Assembly: GCA_009926135.1 (NCBI GenBank)
Contig: RFPL01000003.1
Coordinates: forward strand, 1-64,000
DNA: 64,000 bases
DNA from: Sphingomonadaceae bacterium
GTDB lineage: Bacteria > Pseudomonadota > Alphaproteobacteria > Sphingomonadales > Sphingomonadaceae
Direction of reading: 5' to 3'
Shown here piece by piece: positions 21,257-30,801 of the stretch. The position numbers and the translations under genes are program-made. The number at the start of each line of letters is the position of its first letter. Position 1 is the first letter of the stretch. The notes beneath the pieces were generated by a model. It saw only the letters and a program-made list of their open reading frames with translations. It made no database searches and was not told the DNA's origin.

Positions 21257-22085
21257 CGACCGCACCCTTGACGACGGTCACGCACTGCCCACCGATGTGG
21301 ATATCGGCTCCTTCAAAGCGCACATCGATCCAGCCATCGCGGCCAACCTGGCGGCCCTGGCTGGCGCGATAGGTGTCGCCGCTGCTGACCTGACCGGCAG
21401 CGAGCCGGAATGCCGCCGCAGCACCATTGCCGCTGCCGCAAACCGGGTCCTCAGGGATGCCGTCACCCGGTGCAAAGCTGCGGACAACAACCCGGTCGCC
21501 CTCGGCTGCAAAGAGCGTTGCCCCGGTCCAGCCTTTCGGCACGTAATAGTCTGCGAGCCGCACTTCATCGTGTGCCAGGTTCTCCAGTGCCCCGATTCCG
21601 TCCACCTCGGCCACCAGCCAGACTGGCCCGACGTCGACCGCCTGGGCCGCGCCCTTGACTGGTGCATTGATCCAGTTGGTCGCGTCCGGGTCTGTCAATT
21701 CGGTCAGGGCATAACGCGGCAGGCGGAATGACAGCCGATCCGCCCCCATCGTCAACTCAACCAGGCCAACGGCGCATTCCTGCACCAGCCTGCCCGCTTT
21801 GGCCGTGGCAATTCCTGCCTCGATCACGGCATGGGCCGTGCCCAGCGTCGGGTGCCCTGCAAACGGCAGTTCGGCCTTGGGCGTGAAGATGCGTACGCGA
21901 TAGTCCGCCCCGTCCCGCGTCGGCCGGAGGACGAAAGTTGTCTCGGACAGGTTGGTCCAGGCTGCCATGGCCTGCATCTGCTCGGTGCTCAGCCCTTCGC
22001 CGTCCAGCACGACCGCTACCGGGTTGCCCATCAGCGGCACAGCGGTGAAGACATCGACCTGGGCGAAGCGGCGGGAAACAGTCAT
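21249..22085 (-). CDS. PhzF family isomerase
   Basis: Diaminopimelate-epimerase-fold protein of the PhzF family, 278 residues from the ATG at 22085 (AGGA upstream; a TTG at 22094 is the longer alternative). The N-terminal QVDVFTAVPLMGNPVAVVLDG with catalytic-type glutamate in NLSETTFVL, the FAGHPTLGTAHAV motif and the C-terminal GDGIPEDPVCGSGNGAA block are diagnostic. Only true phenazine producers use it in phenazine synthesis; no phz genes are adjacent, so its role here is unknown. It follows DUF6265 by 5 nt and is probably co-transcribed. Confidence 0.92.
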   Translation of the reverse strand: MTVSRRFAQVDVFTAVPLMGNPVAVVLDGEGLSTEQMQAMAAWTNLSETTFVLRPTRDGADYRVRIFTPKAELPFAGHPTLGTAHAVIEAGIATAKAGRLVQECAVGLVELTMGADRLSFRLPRYALTELTDPDATNWINAPVKGAAQAVDVGPVWLVAEVDGIGALENLAHDEVRLADYYVPKGWTGATLFAAEGDRVVVRSFAPGDGIPEDPVCGSGNGAAAAFRLAAGQVSSGDTYRASQGRQVGRDGWIDVRFEGADIHIGGQCVTVVKGAVAI

Positions 22086-22090
22086 CACGT

Positions 22091-22552
22091 TCAATCCTGC
22101 GGGGGAACGACCGGGCGGTAATTCCAGCGCATTGTCTGGCTACCGTCTATCCGGGAAATTTCGGCCATCAGCAATTTGCCCTGGCGCCAGTAGCGGATCC
22201 GCTGCGGGTAATCGTGTGCGGGATTGGCAAATTCGATTGCTTCCTCGCTGACCAGCACCATCGGGAATTCGCTGGCTGGCTTGCCCTGGGGCTGCGCCAG
22301 GAAGCTGATCGTGCCGTCCGGTTTCCGGCGGATCTGCGCCAGTTCCCAGCTGTCCAGACGCGGGCCGAAACCCGTGCGGGCGATCCCCAGCATCAGCCCG
22401 CCACGCGCATCGGTCCAGACCTCATCCGACCAGCTTGCCCCGTCCTCGGTCATCCAGGTGCCGGCCATCCACTCGGGCAGATTGCGGGCCGCGCTTTGCG
22501 CACCGAGCGGGGCGGAAAGCAGCAGTAGAACAGGCAGTAATAGCTTCTTCAT
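22091..22552 (-). CDS. DUF6265 family exported protein
   Basis: 153 residues from MKKLLLPVLLLL (ATG at 22552). Signal peptide ending near AQS, then the DUF6265-type core: LPEWMAGTWMTEDGASWSDEVWTDARGGLMLGIAR, a small beta-barrel rich in tryptophan, and ending in RWNYRPV. Function unknown; predicted periplasmic. The longer start at 22570 would spoil the signal peptide. Upstream of phzF in the same operon. Confidence 0.85.
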   Translation of the reverse strand: MKKLLLPVLLLLSAPLGAQSAARNLPEWMAGTWMTEDGASWSDEVWTDARGGLMLGIARTGFGPRLDSWELAQIRRKPDGTISFLAQPQGKPASEFPMVLVSEEAIEFANPAHDYPQRIRYWRQGKLLMAEISRIDGSQTMRWNYRPVVPPQD

Positions 22553-22644
22553 CGCGCAGACCCCGAGCAAGGCGAGGACACTGTTCTAACCGTCAAACGC
22601 CGCAAACCAAGCGGCTTGTGATGCCGTTCGTCGAGCCGGATCGG

Positions 22645-23544
22645 CTATTCGCTTTCGACCGGTTCCTTCACCAGCCCGGCGCGCCACAAGTAAAGCCCCG
22701 CACCGATGATTACCGCCGCGCCCAGCAGGGTCCAGCCATCCGGATGGTCGCCGAACCAGGCCCAGCCGATGATGCTAGCGACCAGCAGCTGAACATAGCT
22801 CATCGGCGCGACCTTGGCCGCGCCGGATCGCGTCGTGCCAAGATAGACCAGCCAGTGCGCGCAGCTGGCAGTGACGGCCACGAAAGCGCAGCGGGCCACG
22901 ACCGTCCAGTCCGGCACGCCGATCGCAAAGCGTTCAAGTCCCATCAGCGCGAACAGCGGCGCGGCAATGAGCAGGATCGGCGCTGCATAGGCGGCCACCA
23001 CGAACTGCATGGCCAGGCCAGACGCCTGCCCGGCGACATAGCGGTTGCCGATGATCAGCAAGGCGAAGGTCATTGCGGAGAAGACCGGCAAGACAGCCCA
23101 CCAGCCCGCTTCAGCCAGGTTCGGGCGCAGCACGATCAGCACCCCGACAAAGGCGATGGCTGAAGCAATCCAGGTTTCCTTGCGGGCGGGTTCGCCCAGC
23201 AGGATGGCTGCGAACAGGGCTGTAAACATCGGGCTGGTGAAGCCCAGCGCAGTGGCAGTCGCGAGTGGCAGGACAAACAGCGAAGTAAAGAAAATGGTTG
23301 ACGAAATTGCCAGCGCGAAGCCTCTGCCCGCCTGCGGCCAGCGCCACATCTGCCGCATCGCGGCAGTCCCTTCACGCCACGCCAGCAAGGTGCCCAGGCC
23401 CACGGCAGCCAGGCTGAACCGCAAAGCCGCGATCGCTACTGGCGACCACTGCCCCGCCATCGACTTGATCACGCCGTCGCCTACGGAAAGCACGGCAAAA
23501 CCGGCCAGGGCAAAGAGCAGACCGGAACGGTTTTCAGCAGGCAA
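22645..23544 (-). CDS. DMT-superfamily (EamA) transporter
   Basis: 299-residue inner-membrane protein with about ten hydrophobic segments in two EamA repeats, the first ending at TALGFTSPMFTALFAAILLGEPARKE and the second at VAPMSYVQLLVASIIGWAWFGDHPD. Starts with TTG at 23544 (AAAGG 8 nt upstream). Not closely similar to the DMT gene at 456-1352. Substrate unknown. It ends 92 nt before DUF6265 begins. Confidence 0.85.
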   Translation of the reverse strand: MPAENRSGLLFALAGFAVLSVGDGVIKSMAGQWSPVAIAALRFSLAAVGLGTLLAWREGTAAMRQMWRWPQAGRGFALAISSTIFFTSLFVLPLATATALGFTSPMFTALFAAILLGEPARKETWIASAIAFVGVLIVLRPNLAEAGWWAVLPVFSAMTFALLIIGNRYVAGQASGLAMQFVVAAYAAPILLIAAPLFALMGLERFAIGVPDWTVVARCAFVAVTASCAHWLVYLGTTRSGAAKVAPMSYVQLLVASIIGWAWFGDHPDGWTLLGAAVIIGAGLYLWRAGLVKEPVESE

Positions 23545-23733
23545 TCAGGCAACCTTTGCGTCAGGATAGCGGCACCCTTAGTCGCCCGCTCGCATTTGCC
23601 AAGCAGCAGTTCCCGCATGTTTGGTGGCATTAGGAAATAATCAAAGTTTCCGATCTATTCACCATCCAGCTTAGCCCCGGGGTAGCCATGCAGCACCATG
23701 GTCTCGCCCGGAGCACAGTTGGGATTTTAAAGC

Positions 23734-25248
23734 ATGAGCGCATTCGGCCGACGCAACGGACCTGGTGGCATGGCACCGGGGGCACGCCCGCAATTCGGTG
23801 TGGCCCGTCCGATGAAGGGCGGGATCGAAGCACCCAAGGCACCGGTCCCCGGCGGCGATCAGTTCCCGCCGCTCCCCGGCGAGGCAGATGGCGGCTTTGA
23901 CAACGGCGCGACCAAGGCCGACGCGATGACCCGGCTGCAGGACCGCGTCAATGGCGTGGTCGATAACCAGTACCAGGCCGAAGGCTTCGAAGCCTCGGTC
24001 CACAAGATCAAGGAGCAGGTGCTGCCGCGCCTGCTGGAGCGAGTCGACCCGGAAGCCGCCGCCACACTGAGCAAGGAAGAGCTCTCCGAAGAGTTCCGTC
24101 CGATCATCATGGAAGTGCTGGCCGAACTGAAGGTCACGCTGAACCGGCGCGAACAGTTCGCGCTGGAAAAGGTCCTGATTGACGAGCTGCTGGGCTTTGG
24201 TCCGCTTGAGGAACTGCTCAACGATCCCGACGTATCGGACATCATGGTCAACGGGCCGGACCAGACCTACATCGAAAAGAAGGGCAAGCTCCAGCTCGCC
24301 CCGATCCGGTTCCGCGATGAAAGCCACCTGTTCCAGATCGCCCAGCGGATCGTGAACCAGGTCGGCCGCCGCGTCGACCAGACCACGCCGCTCGCCGACG
24401 CCCGCCTCAAGGACGGCAGCCGCGTCAACGTGATCGTCCCGCCGCTGTCGCTGCGCGGCACCGCGATCTCGATTCGTAAGTTTTCCGAAAAGCCGATCAC
24501 GCTGGATATGCTGCGCGACTTCGGCTCGATGAGCGACAAGATGTGCACGGCGCTCAAGATTGCCGGTGCCTGCCGCATGAACATCGTCATCTCGGGCGGT
24601 ACCGGTTCGGGCAAGACGACGATGCTCAACGCCATGTCGAAGATGATCGATCCGGGCGAGCGCGTGCTGACCATCGAAGACGCGGCCGAACTTCGCCTGC
24701 AGCAGCCGCACTGGCTGCCGCTGGAAACACGTCCGCCAAACCTTGAAGGCCAGGGCGCCATCACGATCGGTGACCTTGTGAAGAACGCCCTGCGTATGCG
24801 TCCGGACCGGATCATCCTGGGCGAAATTCGCGGCGCCGAGTGTTTCGACCTGCTCGCCGCGATGAACACTGGTCACGATGGCTCGATGTGCACGCTGCAC
24901 GCCAATAGCCCGCGTGAGTGCCTCGGCCGTATGGAAAACATGATCCTGATGGGCGACATCAAGATCCCGAAGGAAGCCATCAGCCGTCAGATTGCGGAAT
25001 CGGTCGATATCATCGTCCAGGTCAAGCGCCTGCGCGATGGTTCACGCCGCACCACGAACATCACCGAGGTGATCGGGATGGAAGGCGACGTGATCGTTAC
25101 CCAGGAGCTGTTCAAGTTCGAATACCTGGACGAAAGCGAAGACGGCAAGATCATCGGCGAATTCCGCCCGTCTGGCCTGCGCCCCTACACGCTGGAAAAG
25201 GCCCGCCAGTTCGGTTTCGACCAGGCCTATCTCGAAGCTTGCCTCTAA
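23734..25248 (+). CDS. cpaF: CpaF/TadA-family secretion ATPase
   Basis: Type II/IV secretion ATPase of the CpaF group, which powers Flp/Tad pilus assembly in Caulobacter. 504 residues: a glycine/proline-rich N-terminal tail (first 60), an N-terminal regulatory domain with LLGFGPLEELLNDPDVSDIMVNG, then the ATPase core with Walker A GGTGSGKTTM, the Asp-box VLTIEDAAELRL, the Walker B region RIILGEIRGAECFDLLAAMNTGHDGSMCTLHAN with its His-box. No other pilus gene (cpaB, C, D, E or tadB, C) lies within this window, so it is an apparent orphan here. Confidence 0.92.
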   Translation: MSAFGRRNGPGGMAPGARPQFGVARPMKGGIEAPKAPVPGGDQFPPLPGEADGGFDNGATKADAMTRLQDRVNGVVDNQYQAEGFEASVHKIKEQVLPRLLERVDPEAAATLSKEELSEEFRPIIMEVLAELKVTLNRREQFALEKVLIDELLGFGPLEELLNDPDVSDIMVNGPDQTYIEKKGKLQLAPIRFRDESHLFQIAQRIVNQVGRRVDQTTPLADARLKDGSRVNVIVPPLSLRGTAISIRKFSEKPITLDMLRDFGSMSDKMCTALKIAGACRMNIVISGGTGSGKTTMLNAMSKMIDPGERVLTIEDAAELRLQQPHWLPLETRPPNLEGQGAITIGDLVKNALRMRPDRIILGEIRGAECFDLLAAMNTGHDGSMCTLHANSPRECLGRMENMILMGDIKIPKEAISRQIAESVDIIVQVKRLRDGSRRTTNITEVIGMEGDVIVTQELFKFEYLDESEDGKIIGEFRPSGLRPYTLEKARQFGFDQAYLEACL

Positions 25249-25460
25249 AGCGCGTAGCGCAGGACAAAGACAGCGGCGATCAACACGGCGAACAGCGCCA
25301 GCACGAACACGGTGCCCCACGGCATGAAGCCGACGGCATCGGGATCGCTGCGGCGCATTCGCCGGCGTTCGCCCCACCACGCGGCAGCGGCGATCAACAC
25401 TGCGCCACCGCCGAATTCGGCCCAAGGTGCCCAGTCAGTGTAGAGCCAGTCCCAATTCAT
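25245..25460 (-). CDS. Small membrane protein, unknown
   Basis: 71 residues from the ATG at 25460 (MNWDWLYTDW). Two hydrophobic segments flank a basic loop (WGERRRMRRSDPDAVGFMPWG), so a two-pass inner-membrane protein with the loop probably cytoplasmic. Its 3' end overlaps the cpaF stop by 4 nt, convergent. No family recognised. Confidence 0.6.
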   Translation of the reverse strand: MNWDWLYTDWAPWAEFGGGAVLIAAAAWWGERRRMRRSDPDAVGFMPWGTVFVLALFAVLIAAVFVLRYAL

Positions 25461-25574
25461 CGCGCTCCGCTGCTCGGTTCGTCGCGCAGCGTCAAGCCGG
25501 TGGCTGCGTTCGGCTTGTGTTAACACCAGCTAGGTGAAACAGAACCGACGTACTTTCTGCAACGGAGACAAGCC

Positions 25575-25703
25575 ATGAAGAAGCGTATCATTGCCGCCAT
25601 CATGCTGGCATCGCTGACGGTCACCACCGCCGCCTGCAACACCGTCAAGGGCCTCGGCCGGGATATCCAATCCGTCGGCGAAGCTGGCGACCGCGCGACC
25701 TGA
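25575..25703 (+). CDS. Entericidin A/B-like small lipoprotein
   Basis: A 42-residue gene, not obvious by length. KKRIIAAIMLASLTVTTAAC is a signal peptide with a lipobox ending in cysteine 21; the mature part CNTVKGLGRDIQSVGEAGD is the typical entericidin tail. GGAGACAAGCC precedes the ATG. Entericidins are membrane lipoproteins of a toxin/antidote-like pair in E. coli; in sphingomonads single copies are common and often controlled by general stress sigma factor EcfG. No clean EcfG promoter was seen here. Confidence 0.85.
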   Translation: MKKRIIAAIMLASLTVTTAACNTVKGLGRDIQSVGEAGDRAT

Positions 25704-25816
25704 TCAGAACCTGAGCGCCTTTCGCCCGACGCGGTCGGCGCTTGGTCGAACGGCAATGCCTTGATTATCAAGGTCTGCTAAGGGCGCGACGAATGCCTGC
25801 CTTCCAGGAGCTTGTA

Positions 25817-27019
25817 ATGCGTCGCGCCGTTCTTCCTCTCGCAGCAATGGCTGCCGCATGTGCCCTGGCGGTTCCGGCTCAGGCCCAGGATATCGTTGTT
25901 ACCGGCAAGTCGCTGAAGCAGACCGAGGCTGACCTCAAGGCCTGCCTGGCGCGCAAATGCTCGCCCGACGAAGACATCAAGGCCACGCTTGCCCACGCCG
26001 AGAACCTGTTCGTCTCGGGCGATTACAAGAACAGCCGCGCCGCGCTCAAGGATTCGCTCGGCCGAAACCGGAAGCATGGCGAAGCATACCCGGTCCCGGT
26101 TTCCGACCTGCTGCGCGCCAACAGCCGCATTGCCGAGCAAATGGGCGAGGCGAAGGATTTCCAGCTTTCGGTCCTCGACATGCGTGACACGCTGAAGAAG
26201 GGCTTCGGCGAAAACGACTTCCGCACGCTGGTCGCGCAGATCGAAGTGGGCGACAGCCGCGCCAAGCTGGGCTTCCCCGACGATGCCGAGCGAATTTACA
26301 AGGACGTCGAGGCAAAGGCTCTGGCCGCGGGACAGCCGCGAGTAGCCAGCTTCGCCCGGCTCCGCTTGGCTCTGCAGTGGCGCGCCAAGTTCGACGCATC
26401 ACCCAACACCTACAATTACGAGCAGCTCGAAAAGCGGCTGGTGCAGTTGATCGATCAGCCACTGGCCCAGAGCAGCGACTTTGTGCTGGCGGCAGAAGTT
26501 CTCCGCGCCAAGGCCGATCGCAAGGCTGGCAGCGCTGCCAGCACCGAAGCCTTGATCAAGCGGTTCGCGGAGCGCGGGGGAGCAAGCCAGCCAATCTTGC
26601 TCTATGCCGAACCGCTACAGCGGATGGACCTGCAGAAAGACCTCGCTGAAAACGAGCCGACCTTGAACACCCTGACCCGCCTGACTGCCTTGCAGGCGCG
26701 CAACCAGTGGGCTGACGTGGGCTTCTGGATCGGTGCCGACGGCCGGGTGAATGACATCGAAGTGCTGCGCAGCGACGGCGACCAGTCCTGGATCAAGCCG
26801 GTACTCGCGAACGTGCAAAAGCGGATCTACGCCCCGCTCAAGAAGGACGAAGGCAGCGCGCCGGGCTTCTACATGATCGAGCGTTATACGCTGACCGCGC
26901 GGTTCGAGAGCGGCAACACCGGGACCCGCATGCGCCGCCGTGAGGCAACGCCGCGGATCGAGCGGGTGGACCTGACGCCGGAGAATTACGAGGCTCCTTC
27001 CAGCAAGGAAGCCGCTTAA
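25817..27019 (+). CDS. Exported TPR-like protein with TonB-like C-terminal domain
   Basis: 400 residues from the ATG at 25817, preceded by AGGAG at 7 nt. A signal peptide ends at AQAQ near residue 24; then helical repeats (about 35-300) such as ENLFVSGDYKNSRAALKDSLGRN and a C-terminal TonB-type domain: VGFWIGADGRVNDIEVLRSDGDQSWIKPVLANVQKRIYAP. Unlike a true TonB it lacks an N-terminal membrane anchor plus proline-rich spacer, so it is more likely a periplasmic protein that borrowed the fold than an energy transducer. The longer start at 25742 would destroy the signal peptide. Confidence 0.78.
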   Translation: MRRAVLPLAAMAAACALAVPAQAQDIVVTGKSLKQTEADLKACLARKCSPDEDIKATLAHAENLFVSGDYKNSRAALKDSLGRNRKHGEAYPVPVSDLLRANSRIAEQMGEAKDFQLSVLDMRDTLKKGFGENDFRTLVAQIEVGDSRAKLGFPDDAERIYKDVEAKALAAGQPRVASFARLRLALQWRAKFDASPNTYNYEQLEKRLVQLIDQPLAQSSDFVLAAEVLRAKADRKAGSAASTEALIKRFAERGGASQPILLYAEPLQRMDLQKDLAENEPTLNTLTRLTALQARNQWADVGFWIGADGRVNDIEVLRSDGDQSWIKPVLANVQKRIYAPLKKDEGSAPGFYMIERYTLTARFESGNTGTRMRRREATPRIERVDLTPENYEAPSSKEAA

Positions 27020-27023
27020 ACGT

Positions 27024-27503
27024 CTATAGCCGGATGCGGTTTTCTGCCGGGTGCATTGCCCGGGCCCGACGCTCGCGTACGATCAGCCAGGTCAGCAGGC
27101 CGATCGGACCAGCAATGAAAGTCGCAAACAGGAACGGCAGCTGCACTACGCGGCTGAAGCCCTTGTTATCGGCATCGCGCGCGATCCACAGGCCGGTGAA
27201 CAGGTCAAACGCCAGGTAATGGGTCCAGCCTATCACCAGCCCGCCGTCCGACATGAACAGTCTGCGCAGGCCTGCGATCGAATAGTCCGAAGCCACATAG
27301 GCCGGGCTGCCTGGCACCTGCCCCGAATCAACCGCACCGCTAAGCAGTGCGGCGAACATTCCCGCATAACACAGGCACAGCAGCCCCACGCCGAGGTAGA
27401 GCACCGCTGTCATTGCCAGCGGCTTGCGCGGCAGCAAGGCCAGGACGAGCCAGGCGATGACCACCACCGCGTTGGTGAACGAGAACATCGCCTGCCACAT
27501 CAT
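27024..27503 (-). CDS. ABA4-like (DUF4281) membrane protein
   Basis: 159 residues, four hydrophobic segments, similar to plant ABA4 (neoxanthin synthase-related) and bacterial DUF4281 proteins: the core FMSDGGLVIGWTHYLAFDLFTGLWIARDA and FATFIAGPIGLLTWLIVR are the family signatures. Its role in bacteria is not known. It starts 3 nt after the gcvPB stop, so it is very probably the last gene of the glycine-cleavage operon. Confidence 0.82.
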   Translation of the reverse strand: MMWQAMFSFTNAVVVIAWLVLALLPRKPLAMTAVLYLGVGLLCLCYAGMFAALLSGAVDSGQVPGSPAYVASDYSIAGLRRLFMSDGGLVIGWTHYLAFDLFTGLWIARDADNKGFSRVVQLPFLFATFIAGPIGLLTWLIVRERRARAMHPAENRIRL

Positions 27504-27505
27504 GC

Positions 27506-29068
27506 TTACCCTTCTGCCTTGTCGCCCTTCCAGGCCAGCACTGGCTTGCGGGCGGCCAGTGTCTCGTCAAGCCGGCGGCGCGGGGCAAAGTGCGGCGCGC
27601 TTTTCAGTGCCGGATCGCCCTGCTTGGCCCGCAGCGCCACCGAGCGCAACGCGCCGATGAACTGATCTAGCGCCGCCTTGCTTTCGGTTTCGGTCGGTTC
27701 AACCAGCATGGCGCCGTGCACGACCAGCGGGAAGTAGACCGTCATCGGGTGGAACCCTTCGTCGATCAGCCCCTTGGCAACGTCGAGCGTGGAGAAACCC
27801 TCGGCAAAGCCATCGTCGGTGAACAGCGCCTCGTGCATGCACGGACCGGAGTGACCGAACGGCGCGTCGAGCACGCCTTCCAGGCTGCGCAGCACGTAGT
27901 TTGCATTCAGCACCGCATCTTCGGCTACCTGCTTGAGACCATCGGCCCCGTGGCTCAGGATATAGGCCAGCGCGCGGGTGAACATGCCCATCTGGCCGTG
28001 GAATGCGACCATGCGGCCGAAGCTTGCCGGCTGGTCATCAGCAGCAGTTTCCTCTTCGACCAGGCGCAGCGAGCCATCGGCCTCACGCTTCACGTAAGGG
28101 AGCGGAGCGTAGGGCGAGAGCGCCGCCGAGAGCACCACCGGTCCCGAACCCGGCCCGCCGCCACCATGCGGCGTGGAGAAGGTCTTGTGCAGGTTGATGT
28201 GCATGGCGTCGACGCCCAGGTCGCCCGGGCGGACCTTGCCAACAATCGCGTTGAAGTTCGCGCCGTCGCAATAGACGTAGCCGCCGGCCGCATGGACGGC
28301 GTCGGAAATCGCCTTGAGGTCGGGCTCGAACAGGCCGCAGGTGTTGGGATTGGTGATCATCACCCCGGCTACGTCTGGTCCAAGGCGGGCCTTGAGCGCA
28401 GCAAGATCGACGCGGCCAGCTTCGGTCGCCGGAATGTTCTCGACCGAGAAACCAGCGAACGCGGCCGTGGCCGGATTGGTGCCGTGCGCGCTCTCGGGCA
28501 CCAGGATGACCTTGCGGTCTTCCCCGCGGGCTTCGAGCGCGGCCTTGATCGCCAGGATGCCGCACAGTTCGCCATGCGCGCCAGCCTTGGGCGACATGGC
28601 AACGCTGTCCATGCCGGTCAGCGTCACCAGCCAGTGCGCCAGTTCGTCGATCACGGCCAGCGCACCCTGCACCGTCTCGCGCGGCTGGAGCGGGTGGACG
28701 TCCTTGAAGCCCTTCATCCGCGCCACCGCCTCATTGAGGCGCGGGTTGTGCTTCATCGTGCACGAACCGAGCGGGAAGAAGCCCAGGTCGATTCCATAGT
28801 TCTGGCGGCTGAGGCGCGTGTAGTGGCGCACCGTTTCCGGCTCTGACAGGCCCGGCAGACCGATCGCTTCGGAGCGAGCCAGGTTGCCGAGCCGCGAAGC
28901 CGCAGCCGGGGCTGGATCGATGTCGACGCCGGTGGTGCTGGCGTCGCCGATCTCGAAAATCAGCCGTTCGTCCAGCATCAGCGCGCGGTTGCCCGTAAAA
29001 GTCTCGTCTCCGGCGATATGAGCCTCGCCCAGTTCGGGGCGCCAGCCGGCAGTGTTCGGGGCGTTCAT
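27506..29068 (-). CDS. gcvPB: Glycine dehydrogenase (decarboxylating) subunit 2
   Basis: PLP-binding half of the two-subunit P-protein of the glycine cleavage system, which decarboxylates glycine and passes the aminomethyl group to GcvH lipoamide. 520 residues: [30 protein letters not shown] near the N-terminus, and the PLP lysine in [18 protein letters not shown]. The start overlaps the gcvPA stop (ATGA). The C-terminal tail beyond [20 protein letters not shown] is longer than in some homologues. Fourth gene of the gcv operon. Confidence 0.96.
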   Translation of the reverse strand: MNAPNTAGWRPELGEAHIAGDETFTGNRALMLDERLIFEIGDASTTGVDIDPAPAAASRLGNLARSEAIGLPGLSEPETVRHYTRLSRQNYGIDLGFFPLGSCTMKHNPRLNEAVARMKGFKDVHPLQPRETVQGALAVIDELAHWLVTLTGMDSVAMSPKAGAHGELCGILAIKAALEARGEDRKVILVPESAHGTNPATAAFAGFSVENIPATEAGRVDLAALKARLGPDVAGVMITNPNTCGLFEPDLKAISDAVHAAGGYVYCDGANFNAIVGKVRPGDLGVDAMHINLHKTFSTPHGGGGPGSGPVVLSAALSPYAPLPYVKREADGSLRLVEEETAADDQPASFGRMVAFHGQMGMFTRALAYILSHGADGLKQVAEDAVLNANYVLRSLEGVLDAPFGHSGPCMHEALFTDDGFAEGFSTLDVAKGLIDEGFHPMTVYFPLVVHGAMLVEPTETESKAALDQFIGALRSVALRAKQGDPALKSAPHFAPRRRLDETLAARKPVLAWKGDKAEG

Positions 29069-30420
29069 GCCAGCACCTCCTTGAGTGCCGCTTCCAGAGC
29101 GGCGATATCCTCGTCCGTGACAACTTCGGTCACGGCAATAACCAGCCCGTTCTCCAGCGCAGCCTCGCCCGGATAGAGCCGGCCAAGCGATACGCCGCCC
29201 AGCACCCCCTTGGCGGCGAGATCATGGACGATCTGACGCGCGGGCTTTGGCAAGGTCACGGTGAACTCGTTGAAGAAGCTGTCGTTGACCAGGCTGACGC
29301 CCGGGATCGCGACAAGCCGATCCGCCGTCTGGACCGCCCGGGCATGGTTCAGCGCCGCCAGATCCCGGAGACCCCGCTCACCCAGCAAGGTCATGTGAAT
29401 GCTGAAAGCAAGCGCGCAAAGTCCTGAGTTCGTGCAGATATTGCTGGTCGCCTTCTCGCGCCGAATATGCTGCTCACGGGTTGACAGCGTCAGCACGTAA
29501 CCACGCTTGCCGGTGGCATCGACGGTCTCGCCGCACAGGCGGCCAGGCATCTGACGGACGTACTTGTCTCGCGTTGCGAACAGGCCAACATAGGGACCGC
29601 CAAACTGCAGGCCGACGCCCAGTGACTGGCCTTCGCCCACCACGATGTCTGCGCCCATCTCGCCCGGCGCCTTGATGGCGCCCAGCGCGACCGGTTCGGT
29701 CACGACAGCGATCAGCAGCGCACCAGCCGCCTGGCAGGCAGCGGCCAGCGGCGAGAGGTCATCAATCCGGCCAAGCACGTCGGGATACTGGACCACAACG
29801 CAACTGGTCTCGGCGTCGATGGCGCCGATCAGGCGCTCAAGGTCGGTTCCGTCGAGGCTCGGCGTGGCCGTATCGAGCACATCCCCGGTAAAGCGCGCCA
29901 TGGTCTTGGCCACGCTGACATAGTGCGGATGCAGCCCGCCGCTCAGCACCGCCTTCTTGCGGCGCGTGACGCGGCCGGCCATGCCAATGGCTTCCCAGCA
30001 CGCGGTCGAACCATCGTACATCGAGGCATTGGCAACATCACAGCCGAACAGCCGTGCCACCTGGGTCTGGAACTCGAACAGGACCTGCAAGGTGCCCTGG
30101 GCGATTTCCGGCTGGTAAGGGGTGTAGGCAGTCAGGAACTCGCCGCGCTGGATCAGGTGATCGACGCTGGCAGGCACATGGTGCTTGTAGGCCCCTGCCC
30201 CGAGAAAGAACGGGTGATCGGACGCCGCCTTGTTTTTGCGCGCGAGGGCAGAGAAATGCCGCTCGACCGTCATTTCGGTAGCGCGCAGCGGCAGGCCGGG
30301 CACTGGCCCGGGCAGCCGGGCCTCGGCAGGAACGTCGACGAACAGGTCATCAATCGCGCCGGCACCGATCACGCCCAGCATTTCACTTCGATCTTCAGGG
30401 GTCAGGGGCAGGTAACGCAT
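29065..30420 (-). CDS. gcvPA: Glycine dehydrogenase (decarboxylating) subunit 1
   Basis: Non-PLP half of the split P-protein, 451 residues. [70 protein letters not shown] and the [28 protein letters not shown] block are characteristic. Four nt after gcvH and overlapping gcvPB. The split form is normal in alphaproteobacteria and Firmicutes. Confidence 0.96.
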   Translation of the reverse strand: MRYLPLTPEDRSEMLGVIGAGAIDDLFVDVPAEARLPGPVPGLPLRATEMTVERHFSALARKNKAASDHPFFLGAGAYKHHVPASVDHLIQRGEFLTAYTPYQPEIAQGTLQVLFEFQTQVARLFGCDVANASMYDGSTACWEAIGMAGRVTRRKKAVLSGGLHPHYVSVAKTMARFTGDVLDTATPSLDGTDLERLIGAIDAETSCVVVQYPDVLGRIDDLSPLAAACQAAGALLIAVVTEPVALGAIKAPGEMGADIVVGEGQSLGVGLQFGGPYVGLFATRDKYVRQMPGRLCGETVDATGKRGYVLTLSTREQHIRREKATSNICTNSGLCALAFSIHMTLLGERGLRDLAALNHARAVQTADRLVAIPGVSLVNDSFFNEFTVTLPKPARQIVHDLAAKGVLGGVSLGRLYPGEAALENGLVIAVTEVVTDEDIAALEAALKEVLA

Positions 30421-30424
30421 GAGA

Positions 30425-30796
30425 TCAAAGCTCCGCGATATAGGCGTCGTAGGCGGCCTTATCCATCAGGCCATCAAGTTCGGCGGCGTCGCTCAGGTCG
30501 ATGCGGAAGAGCCAGCCGCCCTGCTCGGGATCGGTGTTGACCAGTTCGGGCGTGTCACCCAGCGCATCATTGGCAGCCGCGATTGTGCCGGAAACCGGCG
30601 AATAGACGTCGGACGCAGCTTTGACGCTGTCGACCACGCAGGGCGCGTCGCCCTTTTTCACCGCGCTGCCGGCAGCGGGCAAGTCGACATAGGTGATGTC
30701 GCCGAGCTGGCTCTGCGCATAGTCGGTGATGCCGACGATGCCGCTGGTGCCGTCAACGTCGATCCATTCGTGGTCTTTGGTGAAATAGCGGGTCAT
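30425..30796 (-). CDS. gcvH: Glycine cleavage system H protein
   Basis: Lipoyl carrier of the glycine cleavage complex, 123 residues. The lipoylation lysine is in [16 protein letters not shown]; the [28 protein letters not shown] start is standard. Lies between gcvT and gcvPA with 5-nt and 4-nt gaps. Confidence 0.97.
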   Translation of the reverse strand: MTRYFTKDHEWIDVDGTSGIVGITDYAQSQLGDITYVDLPAAGSAVKKGDAPCVVDSVKAASDVYSPVSGTIAAANDALGDTPELVNTDPEQGGWLFRIDLSDAAELDGLMDKAAYDAYIAEL

Positions 30797-30801
30797 GGCG
30801 A

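Noticed and set aside
21249..22085. Phenazine biosynthesis cluster
   Set aside because: Only PhzF is present. PhzF-like proteins are widespread in bacteria that make no phenazines.
25704..25760. Terminator after the entericidin gene
   Set aside because: AGCGCC and GGCGCT can pair across a long loop, but an inner CCGAC/GTCGG stem competes and there is no T run.
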